Part shown: positions 19,961-31,659 of the stretch, piece after piece | Position numbering within the stretch: the stretch's first letter is position 1 | Layout: the number at the start of each line of letters is the position of its first letter | NCBI GenBank assembly: GCA_016800925.1 | Contig: JABCPU010000159.1 | Coordinates: 81,125 to 145,124 of the forward strand | Source: Suillus spraguei | Taxonomy: Eukaryota; Basidiomycota; Agaricomycetes; Boletales; Suillaceae | Length of the DNA: 64,000 nt | Reading direction: 5' to 3' | The notes under the pieces: model-generated | Seen by the model: only the letters and a program-made list of their open reading frames with translations | What the model was told of the DNA's origin: nothing | Databases searched by the model: none | Translations under genes and position numbers: made by a program

Positions 19961-21545
19961 ATGGAAATGACGAATGGTAGATTTGGATGATGAGCGAGGG
20001 TCAGAATGGTTTCAAAACTGTCAACATTGATAGGAGATGAAACACTGAAAAGATCGGGGTAATTAACTATTGTAGAAACAGCCACAATATTCTCAAACTT
20101 TGAAAGAGGTGGACATGGTAAGGGCTCAGCCATTTCAGTCCATAAGGCTGTTCTGCTAAGAGTTTCAGCAACTTTCCCCCAAACCATTCTCCTTGAAAAT
20201 ATTTGACCTTGAGCAATAGATTCATTTAAAACCCTTTGCCAAGGCGCAATCAGGCCGCTTGTACCCTCCTCTGCATTTACTACAGACATGGAACTGGGGG
20301 CATTCTGCGGTGGTTTTATTATAGGCTCCACGATTCCAGTTATGACATGGCTGTCCTTGCCCCAAATCTGAATGTGTCAATTTCTTTCCAAATCCAATAC
20401 CCTTTCCCGGTCCTTTTTCCCCAGATGATGAAGAGGGGACAAGGTGTTGGATTTCTCCAAATGCAACCATTCTGAGTGAGGATAGATGGGAGACTTTGAG
20501 TCTCTGGAATTCATGAATGAAATTGAACCGCAAATACTTTTGACTTTCCATTTTAAGACGACAGGCTTTATCGAAGTCAATAATTCAGGAGTGGAGGTTA
20601 TAATGGACGTCGACAAAGAATCCTGAGATGTATCATTTATATCCCTGAAGCTCAGACTCTTTCCAGGGCATGATAAAGGTAAGGGCATCAATCCAGAGGT
20701 CAGTGGCGATACTCCAGTCTCCATAAGATTTGATTTTGTGAGTAGAGACCAGTTGGGATAAAGTAATTTTGAATCCCTTTCTGAGGGACTGAGATTGCTT
20801 TGGGTCAATGGTAGTGGAGTAATGTCTGGATAAGACTTTCTCAAGGTTGGGGGTACGTCCTTTGAATAAGAGTGTCCACTGGGACAAAGGGAAGCACAGA
20901 CATCCAGGTGTGGAAGTGACTTGCCCCCAATAATACTTGGAATCTTCAGCCCACTCTTCATAACACTCAAGTGTGAGTTGCTTGGCTTGTTTAATGGAGA
21001 CATAATGGAATTGTTCTGGTTGGAGCCATGGGTAGAATTGAATACATTCAGGGGTAAGCTTTCGTCTTTTTCCCTGTAAGACATATTCATGTTCATCTTC
21101 AGAGTTTTCACTCTCTGCCTTTTGTGATTGAACTCGCTATCCAATCTAGAACAAAGTTCTTTCTCTTTAACAACCAATTCACTGACTGGTCCATATGCAG
21201 GTTTTATTTCACATTCATGTTCGTCAGCAATTGTAGTTTCTCGAGGCTCTCATGATTCTCCATCCTTGCAGGCCTTATCAAGGAGTTGGAGGTAATGTGA
21301 GAACCCCAATTTAAAATCAAGCTGTGTAAGGATTTGTGATTCAGCAATTGCTGATTGTAAGACACTTTGGATTTCCAAAAAGGCATCGCCTTTCTCAAGA
21401 TGACCCCTTCAGAATTCATCAGTGAACTCCCGACATTTTTGAACAGCAATTTGGTCAAATGTTTGATGGTCTTCTGAAGAGAGATTGTTTGGGTTCCATT
21501 ATCATTAGATATGAGAAGAACTTCAATGTAGAATATTGTAAGCAA
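19945..21545 (-). pseudogene. Gag-like region of the tyrosine-recombinase element
   Basis: Fragments in alternating minus frames include GDWSIATDLWIDALTFIMPW (20660-20720), a region ending in the cysteine/histidine set CHNWNRGAYNKTTAEC then FHVCSKC (about 20260-20345), and the segment linking to RT (LAHHPNLPFVISICKGL, then the FGPGLTLIMDHGIYP-like block near 19920). Agaricomycete Ngaro Gag-like proteins end in this type of C-x-W-N-x-G...C...H-x-C-x2-C finger. The upstream part is low-complexity, Ser/Lys-rich and unassignable. Frame changes are frequent. Confidence 0.65.
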
Positions 21546-21658
21546 AAGATGCTATTGGATGAGTAATTCAAGTGAGAATAGGTCTAAACTAAATATTGAT
21601 GGCATACCTAGCAAGACGAGTAATTCGAGCCAGAAGAGGTAAGGACCTCCTATCATCA

Positions 21659-21868
21659 AGTCCCACTAGACATAGACCAAAGGAACTCCACCATAGGAGG
21701 TGATAAACCAAATTGTGTCAGACTTATGAATCAGAACACTCAATGCACAAGGCAAACATCACAGATGTGACTGTGGGACAGGCCCAAAGGAATGGGAAGA
21801 CCCAAAGGACAAAGCTGTTGAGGAGCTCACTTGTCCAATTATCCTGGTATAAATAAAGTTAAACTCAA
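21659..21868 (-). repeat. Terminal direct repeat, right copy (210 bp)
   Basis: Same orientation and sequence as 17038-17229, with an extra 18-bp tandem unit. It marks the 5' end of the minus-strand tyrosine-recombinase element. Confidence 0.82.
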
Positions 21869-21997
21869 TCTTTTTTCAAACTCCAAATATTAAATATTTT
21901 CTTCACATTTCATATAAACCTCTCCTAAATATAGATAACCCTGATCAGTGTCAGGTTTCCCTCAGTTCACTAATGTGAGAGTGTGCAACCATCCCGA

Positions 21998-23730
21998 TGT
22001 AATGAACATATTGGCGCTAGCCTCAAAATCCTATCTTTTAGCACTCGTCTCACGTCTATAGGAATTTCCACTCATCCAAAGGCCGTCTTACTCCTTTAGT
22101 GCATACCAGCAGCATCACATGCTTACCGCACACTGTACTGACTGCTGCACCACATTCCACGTACCGATGTCCTTCCATGTCCTTGCCTCGTCCACATAGC
22201 TCCATTTGGTGCACAGTTTGTTTTATGTTCATTATCACTGATTCCACAGCAAGTCTTATTACATGTTGCCTCATGCTGCAGCTGCCTCACGCTATGTTTA
22301 CATAGCAGCAGTTACTGTACTTGAGCACTACTGATCTTGCCTAATGCATCCCAAGTACATGTGATATAGGATATAAGCACCATGTAACCCACATGATACA
22401 GTACCTCATTTTCACCATACTATAGGTCAGGATTAGTGTCTAGCTCTGAATCTACCCAGTAGTAGACTTAGTCTTTAAAGTTTCTTTACTGCTCATTAAT
22501 CAATATCACTCGTTCACCATTACCGCTGGCATACCGCTAGATTCTTGACCCCTATTTTGATTTGACTTCATGTTCACCGCTGCTTTACCGCTGAAAGCAC
22601 CACAGATTTCCTTAACTGTTTCTTTGCACCGCTCGCATCTTACCGCTACCACTGACATTATTGCTCATCATCGCTCACTCAATGCTACATTTTCAAGCAT
22701 TGTTTCAGCCTGTCATATACCATACTTCTAATCTCAGATCCGACCATATCCGATCAGATCTGATCAATTCCATATCCGTCCGGTCCACAGATCCTGTCTG
22801 GACCGCCCATCCGAATGTGCTCACTTCTCGCACTTTAACTCCCTTGTGTATATCTGCATCTATCTCCTTTTGTCATTCCTCCTGTTTCCGGTATTCTGGC
22901 TGTTTATATTTCCGTCCTGTGTCACTGATCCGTTTCCTGTGTTCATTTCTGATTCATGCTTACTGATCCACTGTGCATTAACTAATAGACTTCCGTTACA
23001 CTTCATACATAGCCCTCGGTCCCGGACTTGTTGATTATCCGTCTTAGATACTTACAGTATATAAACCACTTGTGGATCTCCGTAGAACCTTAGTTCGAAT
23101 ATCATCTTAGATTCTACTCATTCCGCTTCTTCCGGACTTGAGCCACCCTCTGCTCTAAAGTCACCTTCCGAGACTTAGAATTGATTCCTATAGTCTATAT
23201 CTCTGACTCTATCTTCAGATAGTCTACCTCCATTAGTTTCTAGTTAGGAACTCGTTCCGAAGCTAGCCTTAATCTTTGTTCTATCCCTACATTCCGAACA
23301 ACCTTCGGACACATCATATCCGGTACCTTCGGACACCCAGATCCGCCACGCAACTCCTTCTGGATCTTCGGATGAATAACTTTCCCTTGAAATAAGGGGC
23401 ATTACTCGAGAAAGGGGCACAGTGCACGAACTGAGGCCAAAGCCCTTCGGATCTCTCTACCTTTGAGTACGGTCTTAACACAGCCACAGTAGTACTGCTA
23501 CTTACCATACTAGTTCTGGCGGCATCTTCACTAGCTGCAGCAGCTTACTGCTGACTACGATGCTATATTCACACATTGGTTTGACTTGAACTTGACCATA
23601 CTAACAGGCATCCCCCTTTAGGGTCAAACACTCTTGTTTAACAAGTGAAGCAGACTAGACAGAGCGCAAGACTCACATACTAACTTAGGAGGTAGTTTAT
23701 CTACAGCCCAGGTTAGGTTGTATCTTTACG
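21998..23730 (+). mobile_element. X repeat copy 1, containing a solo W LTR
   Basis: It starts TGTAATGAACATATTGGCGC and ends with the shared X/Y terminus ...TTGTATCTTTACG. Removing the nested W LTR leaves about 960 bp, the usual X length. The 4-bp flanks are CCGA (21994-21997) and CCAA (23731-23734), identical except for a CpG-type change. No protein-coding content is seen. Confidence 0.85.
22711..23480 (+). repeat. Solo W LTR (770 bp) inside X copy 1
   Basis: TGTCATATACC...GGTCTTAACA, flanked by perfect 5-bp duplications CAGCC (22706-22710 and 23481-23485). A TATA box (AGTATATAAACC near 23053) lies inside. It matches the minus copy at 17504-18247 and is related to the W2 LTR-like repeats at 35728-37102. 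It is a post-X insertion. Confidence 0.93.
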
Positions 23731-23959
23731 CCAATATCTGGGAATTTTTTTCAGGAATGAATGAGAAAAGAAAGATGAAAACACAGTACACTCCATTACC
23801 ACAATGATAAACCAAAACAGGATACAATGGAATTGTGCACAGGCATGTGGATTGTTTGTATTGCTATAATCTAGTCATAGAGAGACCCAACTAAGGAACA
23901 AGACCTCCATACTCTATATGAGAAGAGTCCATACAAATATGTATGCCACTTTGCATCTG

Positions 23960-25520
23960 AAAAACAATCCTTTGTATACTTTTGCAAATTCATAACAATA
24001 GGTTGGTGGTGGCATAAGTGAATGGGGTTCGCGCAAAACTGATGAGGGAGCTGGAGCTATCAAACAGAGTGTAGAAGTGCTGCATAAATGTGTAGCCAAT
24101 AATAAAGTCAAACCCTTGGCCAGAGCGTGTGCCAGTGTCTCAAACGATGAGATATATGGCATTGGCAAGACCACCAATAAGCTTGGTGTTGAGAGAATGA
24201 GGCCAGATTTGGGCATCAGGGGTGAGACTGAATATTCTCTGTGCAAAATTGTGAACAAGGGATGGAAGGGCTGGCAGAATTGACATTCATGGCCAATATA
24301 GAAGTTCAAGTTCCATAGGGCATTGCACTGGTCGGGGGAAATATGGAGAAGACAAGTCGTCTGATCCCAAGTAGCACTGGTTGCAGCCTCGTACTTGGCA
24401 AAGGCATCTATCAAATGCTGATTAGACCATTATTACTCGCTGTACTCTAAATACACACTGGAGGCAAGGTAAAGAAATGTGGTGCCAGTATTGACAATAC
24501 CAGCAATGAAGCCCAAGATCGGCGTCTGGCTGTAGGTGATCCTCTGATTGATACCCCAATAGTGCAATGAGGGTGGCATAGCAATTATAGGACTGGAACA
24601 AAACAATTACTATCAGTCTTGATTGATCTGGGAGCTGAGATAGCTTATCTATATATAATTCTACCGTGCTTGGTAGAGTCAGTTCCACCAAAGGTGAGCT
24701 CTCCAAATTCACTGTCTGGTTCCCTAGTGATGGGCTGGAAAAAGATATCAACAACCTGCTGACCAATCTTGCCTTGTATATACAGGTAGTCAGTAAAACT
24801 CAGGATCATGCCATCCTGGTCATTCTCAATAGCTCCATGTGACAACTCTTTAGGCCCGATGCCAAAGATACCATCTTCACCTTCATGGAAGCCCCACCAA
24901 GAAGAAGCAACACCAAGTTGGAACCAGGTGATGGTAAGCCCACCACTGAGAGTGATAGTATTGTAGAACATAGGTCCTATAGATAATCATAGGTATTCAA
25001 GTGTTCAACTTATGACATTGTTGTATGTCATACCAGAGAAGAAGGACTGGGGGTCAGTATCCACAGCACTATAGTCTACCTTTATATGCCATTCAGACAT
25101 GACACTGGTGCTGGTTCTCTTGTATGGAGTGGAGGTGCCAACCCATATGATCGAGCTGCCAGTGTTGACAAGCAAGTTGTCTTTAATAATGCATTAGCAG
25201 ATGCATGTTTTCTCAGTGTTGAACTGACAGGTTGTGGGGGGTTCGCCAATGCCAACTTGTACCCGGTAATCAAAAAAGTGCTTTTCACAGGAATGTTGCT
25301 ATCATCATGTCGATCATGTGTGTTGTAGCCCCTAAGGGCCACCAGACGAGCTTCATCACACTGCAAGAAGTTGATAGTACTATTTGAGAAGTTTAGCCTC
25401 CTGGTAAGGGGGAGGGTGATGAAGGGATTGCAAACTTCAACAATGGGCAATCCCATGATTGACAAAGCGTGGAAAGTGTCAGCAAGGATGCAGTGATCAT
25501 GAGAAAGATGACTTGATTGA
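23960..25520 (-). pseudogene. Pepsin-like (A1) aspartic protease, both catalytic Asp changed to Asn
   Basis: Minus-strand fragments make up a secreted-type fungal aspartic protease. There is a hydrophobic leader (FLMITASLLTLS, near 25510), a propeptide (PFITLPLTRRLNFSNSTINF), the first active-site region VNTGSSIIWVG (25152-25169), EDGIFGIGPKELS, GELTFGGTDSTKHG, the second active site IVNTGTTFLYLAS (24479-24502), and a C-terminal block AQIWPHSLNT. In active members both sites read DTG; here both read NTG, fitting CpG-to-CpA changes. Frame changes and stops between blocks confirm decay. It is host-type rather than retroviral, because two lobes are present in one chain. Confidence 0.8.
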
Positions 25521-26466
25521 AAGTAATATCATACTCCATAGCCCATGGGTCATTATATACTTCAAGTTATATGTCAGCAAACACGATGATCATGGCACAC
25601 ATAAAATGTCTCCTGATGAGTAGTGTACTGTGAAAGTGGCGATGGGAATTCACCCTTCCTAATTCATGCAGGTGAACTATTTAACTTTTCGCTTTTGATG
25701 CTGGCAGAAGGAATTTACAACAGCAAATGTGATGATCATGGCATGTATAAAATGTCTCCCCTCGAAAAAGCGATAATGAGGTAGTTGCAATCCAAGTTAT
25801 TGTGAGTGGATTCGACTTTTTGCTGGCAGGAGGAATTTATAATTCACTTGTATACTAATCACTGCAGAAATCAGGTCTGGACAGGGTGCAAAAAGACGAC
25901 ATACTATTAGTTACCACTAGTTCCATCAGGGAAACATAATTTACTACAGAGTGCTACAGAGCACTCTGTAGCACAATCCAACCCACTAAGCCTATTTGTC
26001 ATTTTTGATCAGCGCTGTCCTCCTATTCTGATTGGCATCACCAAAATTGCACAACTCAGATATGGTTAGACATGGCAGTATCTGACAATGGCTAGGGCAT
26101 CACACATATCAGCAATGTCAGCCCAAACACAGCTATGTCTGGCAATCCCTAGGAACACTAGTGACGACATCAGTTGAGCTTAACATTGTCGCTAATGGTT
26201 TATACATTTTGTGTCAATCAGACTTCTTCATACATTGAGTGCTACTCAGAGATATTCAGACATTCTGTTCTTGTTCTGATGTAACACAAATTTGATTGTC
26301 TGCCAGCTAGTACAAGTTATTAAAGTGTGACCGAGGTATTGTAAGTCAGATGGATGACATGGACAGTGCATGCAGTGCAACTTGGAGAATCATGGAGATG
26401 AAAGAGCAATGGATAGCAACAGGGAAAAAAGTACAACTGAATTGTTCCAGACATGCAAACAGTGGT
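25521..26466. other. Intergenic stretch with an imperfect ~145-bp duplication
   Basis: Upstream of the protease remnant, two related units begin near 25575 and 25720. Both contain GATGATCATGGCA and ATAAAATGTCTCC separated by the same distance, followed by GGAATTTA and CTTTTCG/GACTTTT. Beyond about 25880 I see nothing recognisable. Confidence 0.45.
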
Positions 26467-28990
26467 TATTTCTTTTGTTTCTTCATTGATCTAGCAGGGG
26501 TTTTTCTGGCAGGAGTGACTGCCTTGGATTTCCCCTTGTGTTTGGCTGGTGCCTTCCACTTTCATTGGGGTTCTTCCTCATTGAATTCCATTAATTCGCT
26601 GCCAGATGTGCTGCCATTGGCTTGTGAGTCTAAAGTCCAACACAGTCTTGGCTGGTGAATACACTGGCCATGAAGGTAGTGGGATGTTGCATGCTGATGA
26701 AGATGCCAATGGTGTCCATGGACAAAGTGCTGGTGAGGCCTCTGGAGCAGCCAATGAACATACTGGTGTTTTTATAGGATGTGGAACAGGGCATGGGCGT
26801 GGAACAGGATGTGGGGTTGATACAATGCAAGCTGGTGAAGAAGGCAGAGGTGTCCTCAGAGGAGAATGCTCCCAAGCAGATGGTGGATGAGCTACTGTAG
26901 GAGGTACAGCTGGACGTTCCAAATCTGTAGAGCTAACCTTCACTGCAGCATTATGGGCTGCCATTTGTGTGCGCAGGTGAGCCAGGTCACTGCCACCCTC
27001 ATGAGTACTGGAGAGTGTAGAGTCATCGACATCATCTCTTGCCACATCACATCTATCCTCATTGTTGAACAGTTTCCTATTGATGTAATGTTAGCACAAT
27101 AAAAAAATGAAAATTGTGCCTTACATATTCCACTCTTTGAATAATTATCCCTATCATCATCAGGCAAGTCTTTGATAAACTTGACAATGTTATGGTAGAA
27201 ATTGCAATACTTGAAGTCACCATCTTCCTCCATCCAAATATTTGGTGCACTGAGTCCAAACCGAACCCATGAGGGTTCAGCATAAGCTACAGGCAAGGAT
27301 AATGAAAAATAACCTGTACACAGCCATACACTATGTGTGCAGCTTCAACAGTGGTCATATTGTGCAAGACAGCATTGCAGGGTCGTGTCCTGCATGATTG
27401 GCTTCCCAAAGTGGTAGAAGGTCCAGTAAATATGTGCCGCATTGTCTTAAAATATGGTGAGACAAATGAAGGGGCAGTGATGATGAGACCCACCTGTTCG
27501 AGGGTGAAGCCTTCCAGAAAGCCATGCATCATATCATCTGGGTTGTAGTCAGACCCAGGAGGATCACCTTTCCAAAGAAAGGCTGGAAATATGTCCACTG
27601 TCAATTTAATTCCACCACCTTGCAGGCATTTAATTGTTCTAAAGTAAAGTCAATGCCAATGCCAATGATGGCATAAACAAATGAACCCTACTCTCTTGGG
27701 TCCTCTTCAAACCTTTCAATCTCACTGATAGGACAGAGAAACCGGGCCAGAACAGGGTGGTCCATGCCCATGTGTGTTCTTTGGCCACTGCCATTGTCAA
27801 TAGGCGGAGATACAGGTTTTCACTGGATCCACAGTGACATATTTAGCAATCTGGATGTTCAGACGTGTCAAATCATCCGAACAAGTGCCTGACATAGTGG
27901 ACTCCATCTATGTATAATGAACATTAGAACACATCAGCATGCGCATATATGCACATATACTCACCTTTTGAATAATCTTCCTGAGTTGCAATACTTTCTT
28001 CAGGTCCTTTGAGTCTCAGATATATAGGAGGTAAATTTTAATTTATTAGCATTAGTAGGATACTTAACCATACAATTTTGATAGTTGCTTCTCTCGATGA
28101 GCAGTGTCATTGTCGTCCTTGGATAGGTCTCCTGAATTGGCAAGTTTGCTCTGCTTCAGTAAGGTCCCAATGTCAATTATCTTGTGAATTTTACAGAACA
28201 TGTTTATGCATCAGGTGATGCAGCGCGCAGCTGTGAGGTATTCTTCATGTAGATCTGATTTCAATTCTTTTTTCTCTAGTCTATAGCCAGTGAGCAATGG
28301 TGACTTGAGAAACTGAAGGAAAATTTACTTATGTCCCTGTGTCGTCATCATCTGACAAACAGCGCCTTTTCTTTGGCCTAGCGACTTTCTTTGAGATCTT
28401 CTTCAGGGGTAAAACTACAACTGACTCCAATGAGGTAGAGCTGTCAGATGACGAGGATGATGAAACAGAGGAGGCATGTTTGCAACGGGCTATAGTGTAG
28501 TGCAGAAAGATAAGAATTAATGATATTGATAAAGACACGTGAATATTATTAACATTGATGCACTTGTCTCAGAATTCACTGGCAGGTTTTTAATAGTCTT
28601 GTATTCAAATTTCGAACTTGGTCTTTCTGTCTCTTCAGTTAGTACCACCAGGCATCTGCTTATTCCAGAGGCCAGTATGAGCATCATGCGTGGCTCCCCT
28701 CAGTGGGACAGTTTCAGATGCCCAGGCTCTGATCCACGACTGTCCGCCATTAACTTGCGCCTCTTAGGTCCCTGAGCACCCCAGGGCGCCCTGGGAAAAC
28801 TCACTTGCATTTTTATTTCTAGGTGTCATGCCCCCAACTCTAATTACTCGGTTTGGCCTGTTACTGCCCCGAGAACTTTTTTCTTTTGTCTGGATAACCT
28901 CTGGTCTTTTGGCCACCACCACCACTGGAACCGTCTTGTCACCTGAGCCCCTTGAAGAAATGCAAAAAAGTCTAAATGCAATGCAGGAGA
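26467..28990 (-). pseudogene. Agaricomycete-specific protein, DUF6698-like, decayed
   Basis: On the minus strand the N-terminal part is Ser- and Lys-rich with nuclear-localisation-like KKISKKVARPKKRR (near 28360-28420). A middle block reads HMGMDHPVLARFLCP (27740-27780). The core reads FPAFLWKGDPPGSDYNPDDM, then RHIFTGPSTTLGSQSC and NMTTVEAAHIVYGCVQ (27310-27600). A Pro-rich tail ends in basic KAPAKHKGKSKAV and TPARSMKKQKK near 26470. This order matches a large, function-unknown family expanded in mushroom genomes that I believe is DUF6698; the name is from memory. Stops, frame changes and apparent introns are mixed, so most exons cannot be joined. I call it a pseudogene. Confidence 0.6.
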
Positions 28991-29000
28991 AGTAACCTGA

Positions 29001-29547
29001 TGTAGCGAACAAAGTCATGCTGACCATGAAAGTGCTGTTTTACACAAGTGTCTTGTTACCATTCTAGGTGGATACCGAACAAATCCCTTATAGCGAGCAT
29101 TACCCCTTTTTGCTTTGCCGGTACCATTTTCGCTCCATGGATCCTTGCCCCTTACTGAATCTCACTACCGATGTCCTCCTGTCCATTCCATTTCCATCTA
29201 GATCCATTGGTGCATAGCATATTTGTTTCCACCGTTACTAAAGCTACGGCAAGACTTACATACCTTCTGTGACACCGCTTGCTCGCTGCATGCCTCTTTG
29301 CTAAAAATCACGGAGTACATCTTTATTTCGCTACCATTCTCGCTATGTATTCTGGCCATTCATGGTACATGTTAAAAAGGACTCTTCACACATTCGGGTA
29401 CTTTTACTTTTCTCTCTATGGTACACATGGTACTTAGGAATTGTCACCACTACTGTCTCTAATGGAATAAAGTCTTTCACCGAAGTCACTGTCTCTTAAG
29501 AATTGTTTTACTGCTAAATGTACCACCGCTCTTTACCGCTTTCCCGC
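29001..29547 (+). mobile_element. Y repeat copy 1, left part (interrupted by copy 2)
   Basis: It starts TGTAGCGAACAAAGTCATGC and follows the Y pattern to the TACCGC-rich region. At 29547 a second Y begins. A short continuation (30404-about 30521, again TACCGC-rich) follows the second copy, after which the end is lost. Confidence 0.8.
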
Positions 29548-30403
29548 TGTAGCAAACAAAGTCATGCTGACCATGAAAGTGCCATTTTAGACAAGTGTCT
29601 CGTTACTGTCTACAGCGGCTACCGAGAAAACCCCTATAGCGAGCATTACCCCTTTTCGCTTCGCCAGTACCGTTTTCGCTCCGTGGATCCTTGCCTCTTA
29701 CCGAATCTCGCTACTGATGTCCTCCTGTCCATTCCATTTCCGTCTAAGATCTATTGGTGCGTAGCATATTCGTTTCCGCTGTTACTAAAGCTACGGAAGA
29801 CTTACCTTACCTTCCGTGGCACCGCTTGCTCGCTGCGTGCCTCTTAGCTAAATATCTCTATCTCGCTACCGTTCTTGCTATGTATTCCAGCCGTTCACGG
29901 CACATGTTAAAAAGGACTCTTCGCACATTCTGGTACTTTTACTTTTCCCTCTATGGTCACAGTACTTAGGAATTGTCACCACTACTGTCTCTTAAGAATT
30001 GTTTTACTGCCGCATGCACCACTGCTCTTTACCGCTTTCCCGCGCTTCATCACTAGTTTCACCGCTTGTTTTACCACCAGTTTCCCACGCCTTACCGCAG
30101 TTTTACCGCATGCACTACCGCAGTTTTGCCACTTTTGCTACCACTTGTCTACTGCATTCCCGCGCTTACCGCTAGTATTACTGCTAGTTTCCCACGGACT
30201 GGAGGTCACCGCTAGCATCTCACTACCTCTGACGGCAGTCTTACACCACAGGTTGGGCATTATTGAACTATACTAACTTAGCATTCCCTTTAGGGTCGAA
30301 CATTCTTGCCTTCGCAAGTGAAGCAGACTAGGTAGAGCGCAAGACTCACATACTAGCTTAGGCCGTGGTTTATCTACAGCCCAGGCTAGATTGTATCTTT
30401 ACA
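29548..30403 (+). mobile_element. Y repeat copy 2 (856 bp), nested in copy 1
   Basis: TGTAGCAAAC...TTGTATCTTTACA, complete at both ends. The last roughly 130 bp are shared with X repeats. The middle is rich in TACCGC and CCCACG words. Flanks are CCGC and CCAT, not a clear duplication. The open frames inside are low-complexity by-products of the repeats. Confidence 0.85.
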
Positions 30404-30521
30404 CCATGCTTCACCGCTTGCACTACGCTTTCCTGTGCTTCGTCACTATGCTTTACCGCTTGTTTTACCACCAGTTTCCCACGCCTTACCGCAGTTTTAC
30501 TGCATGCACTACCGTAGATGA

Positions 30522-31331
30522 ACTACGGCCTAAACTAGTATGCGAAGGCAAGAATGTTCGACCCTAAAGGGAATGCTAAGTTAGTATAGTTCAATAATGC
30601 CCAACCTGTGGTGCAAGACTGCCGTCGGAGGTAGCGAGATGCTAGCGGTGACCTCCAGTCCGTGGGAAACTAGCGGTAATACTAGCGGTAAGCGCGGGAA
30701 TGCGGTAGACAAGTGGTAGCAAAAGTGGCAAAACTGCGGTAGTGCATGCGGTAAAACTGCGGTAAGGCGTGGGAAACTGGTGGTAAAACAAGCGGTGAAA
30801 CTAGTGATGAAGCGTGGGAAAGTGTAGCGCAAGCGGTGAAGCGCGGGAAAGCGGTAAAGAGCGGTGGTGCGTGCGGCAGTAAAGCAATTCTTAGAGACAG
30901 TGACTTCGGTAAAGGACTTTATTTCATAGTGACAGTAGTGGTGACTATTCCTAAGTACCGTGTGTACTATAGGAGGGAAGTAAGTAAAGAGTACGGGTAC
31001 CTAGGAATTTTATACGAAAGGAATAGCTACAGAGACGGAAGGGATAGGATAAACACACAGCAGACATGTAATAAGACTGCACTTCAGTTTACAAAACATT
31101 ATGTACCGGCGAGACTGGATGGACATTGGATGGACAGTAAATCTTGCTTGAGGATGCCTAATGGGTTTGTGGAGATTGCCGAAGATCACCGCTTCGCGGG
31201 AAAGTTGCCGCAGTACAGCTGCTAAGCTGCAACAAGGCTTCCGGAGTGCGGAACAGAGCCCCTTCAGTGACAAACTCCGTACTATACGGGTCACCCAACC
31301 CACATAATATCCTGTCAAAGACGGTGTAACA
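30522..31331 (-). mobile_element. Y-related repeat copy 3, inverted, different 5' part
   Basis: On the minus strand it begins TGTTACACCGTC at 31331, is unlike X or Y for about 350 bp, then matches the Y TACCGC region and part of the shared 3' terminus. It lacks a segment between GCCTTCGCA and ATACTAG and stops short of the end. It forms a near-identical inverted pair of several hundred bp with copy 2. Confidence 0.75.
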
Positions 31332-31619
31332 GACAAACTCAGGCTGACCTTAAAACAGTAGTTTTTGCATGTTGTCTCTTACTTAGGCTTTCCTTACCTT
31401 AGGTCCGCATTTTGGCTGATTACATAAGAACCTTACCTTGCACCTGTCTTTATACCACTTCACCACTAGTAGTAGCAGTCTGAGACTTACTGTTTGAATG
31501 ATAGTTTTACTCTTCTCTGAGCTCTGAGCCTTGGACCAGAAACCCTTGGGTTGAATATCAGCTAGGCAGCATTCAACATATATCTGCACCCCAGCAGAGT
31601 TGTGTTACCCACAATGGGC
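31332..31619. other. Spacer, nothing recognised
   Basis: No coding, RNA or repeat structure is visible between the inverted Y copy and the TGGGTGGGC repeats. Confidence 0.4.
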
Positions 31620-31659
31620 CAGCGGACCATGGGCTGAGGTTATGTATATCCTCAATGTT

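Larger units (their letters stand above)
17038..21868 (-). mobile_element. Ngaro/DIRS-like tyrosine-recombinase retroelement, decayed
   Basis: The minus strand carries, in order, a Gag-like region with a zinc finger, reverse transcriptase with RNase H, and the start of a tyrosine recombinase. There is no DDE integrase. Direct repeats of 192 and 210 bp lie at the two ends (17038-17229 and 21659-21868), as expected for the split direct repeats of Ngaro-type elements. A W LTR (17504-18247) sits inside the recombinase region. All frames contain stops and shifts. Confidence 0.8.

Noticed and set aside
29953..30276. Phe/Pro/Thr-rich ORF, identical to one at 30581-30832 on the minus strand
   Set aside because: It is the translation of the TACCGC-rich Y repeat body; both frames come from inverted copies of the same repeat and show no domain.
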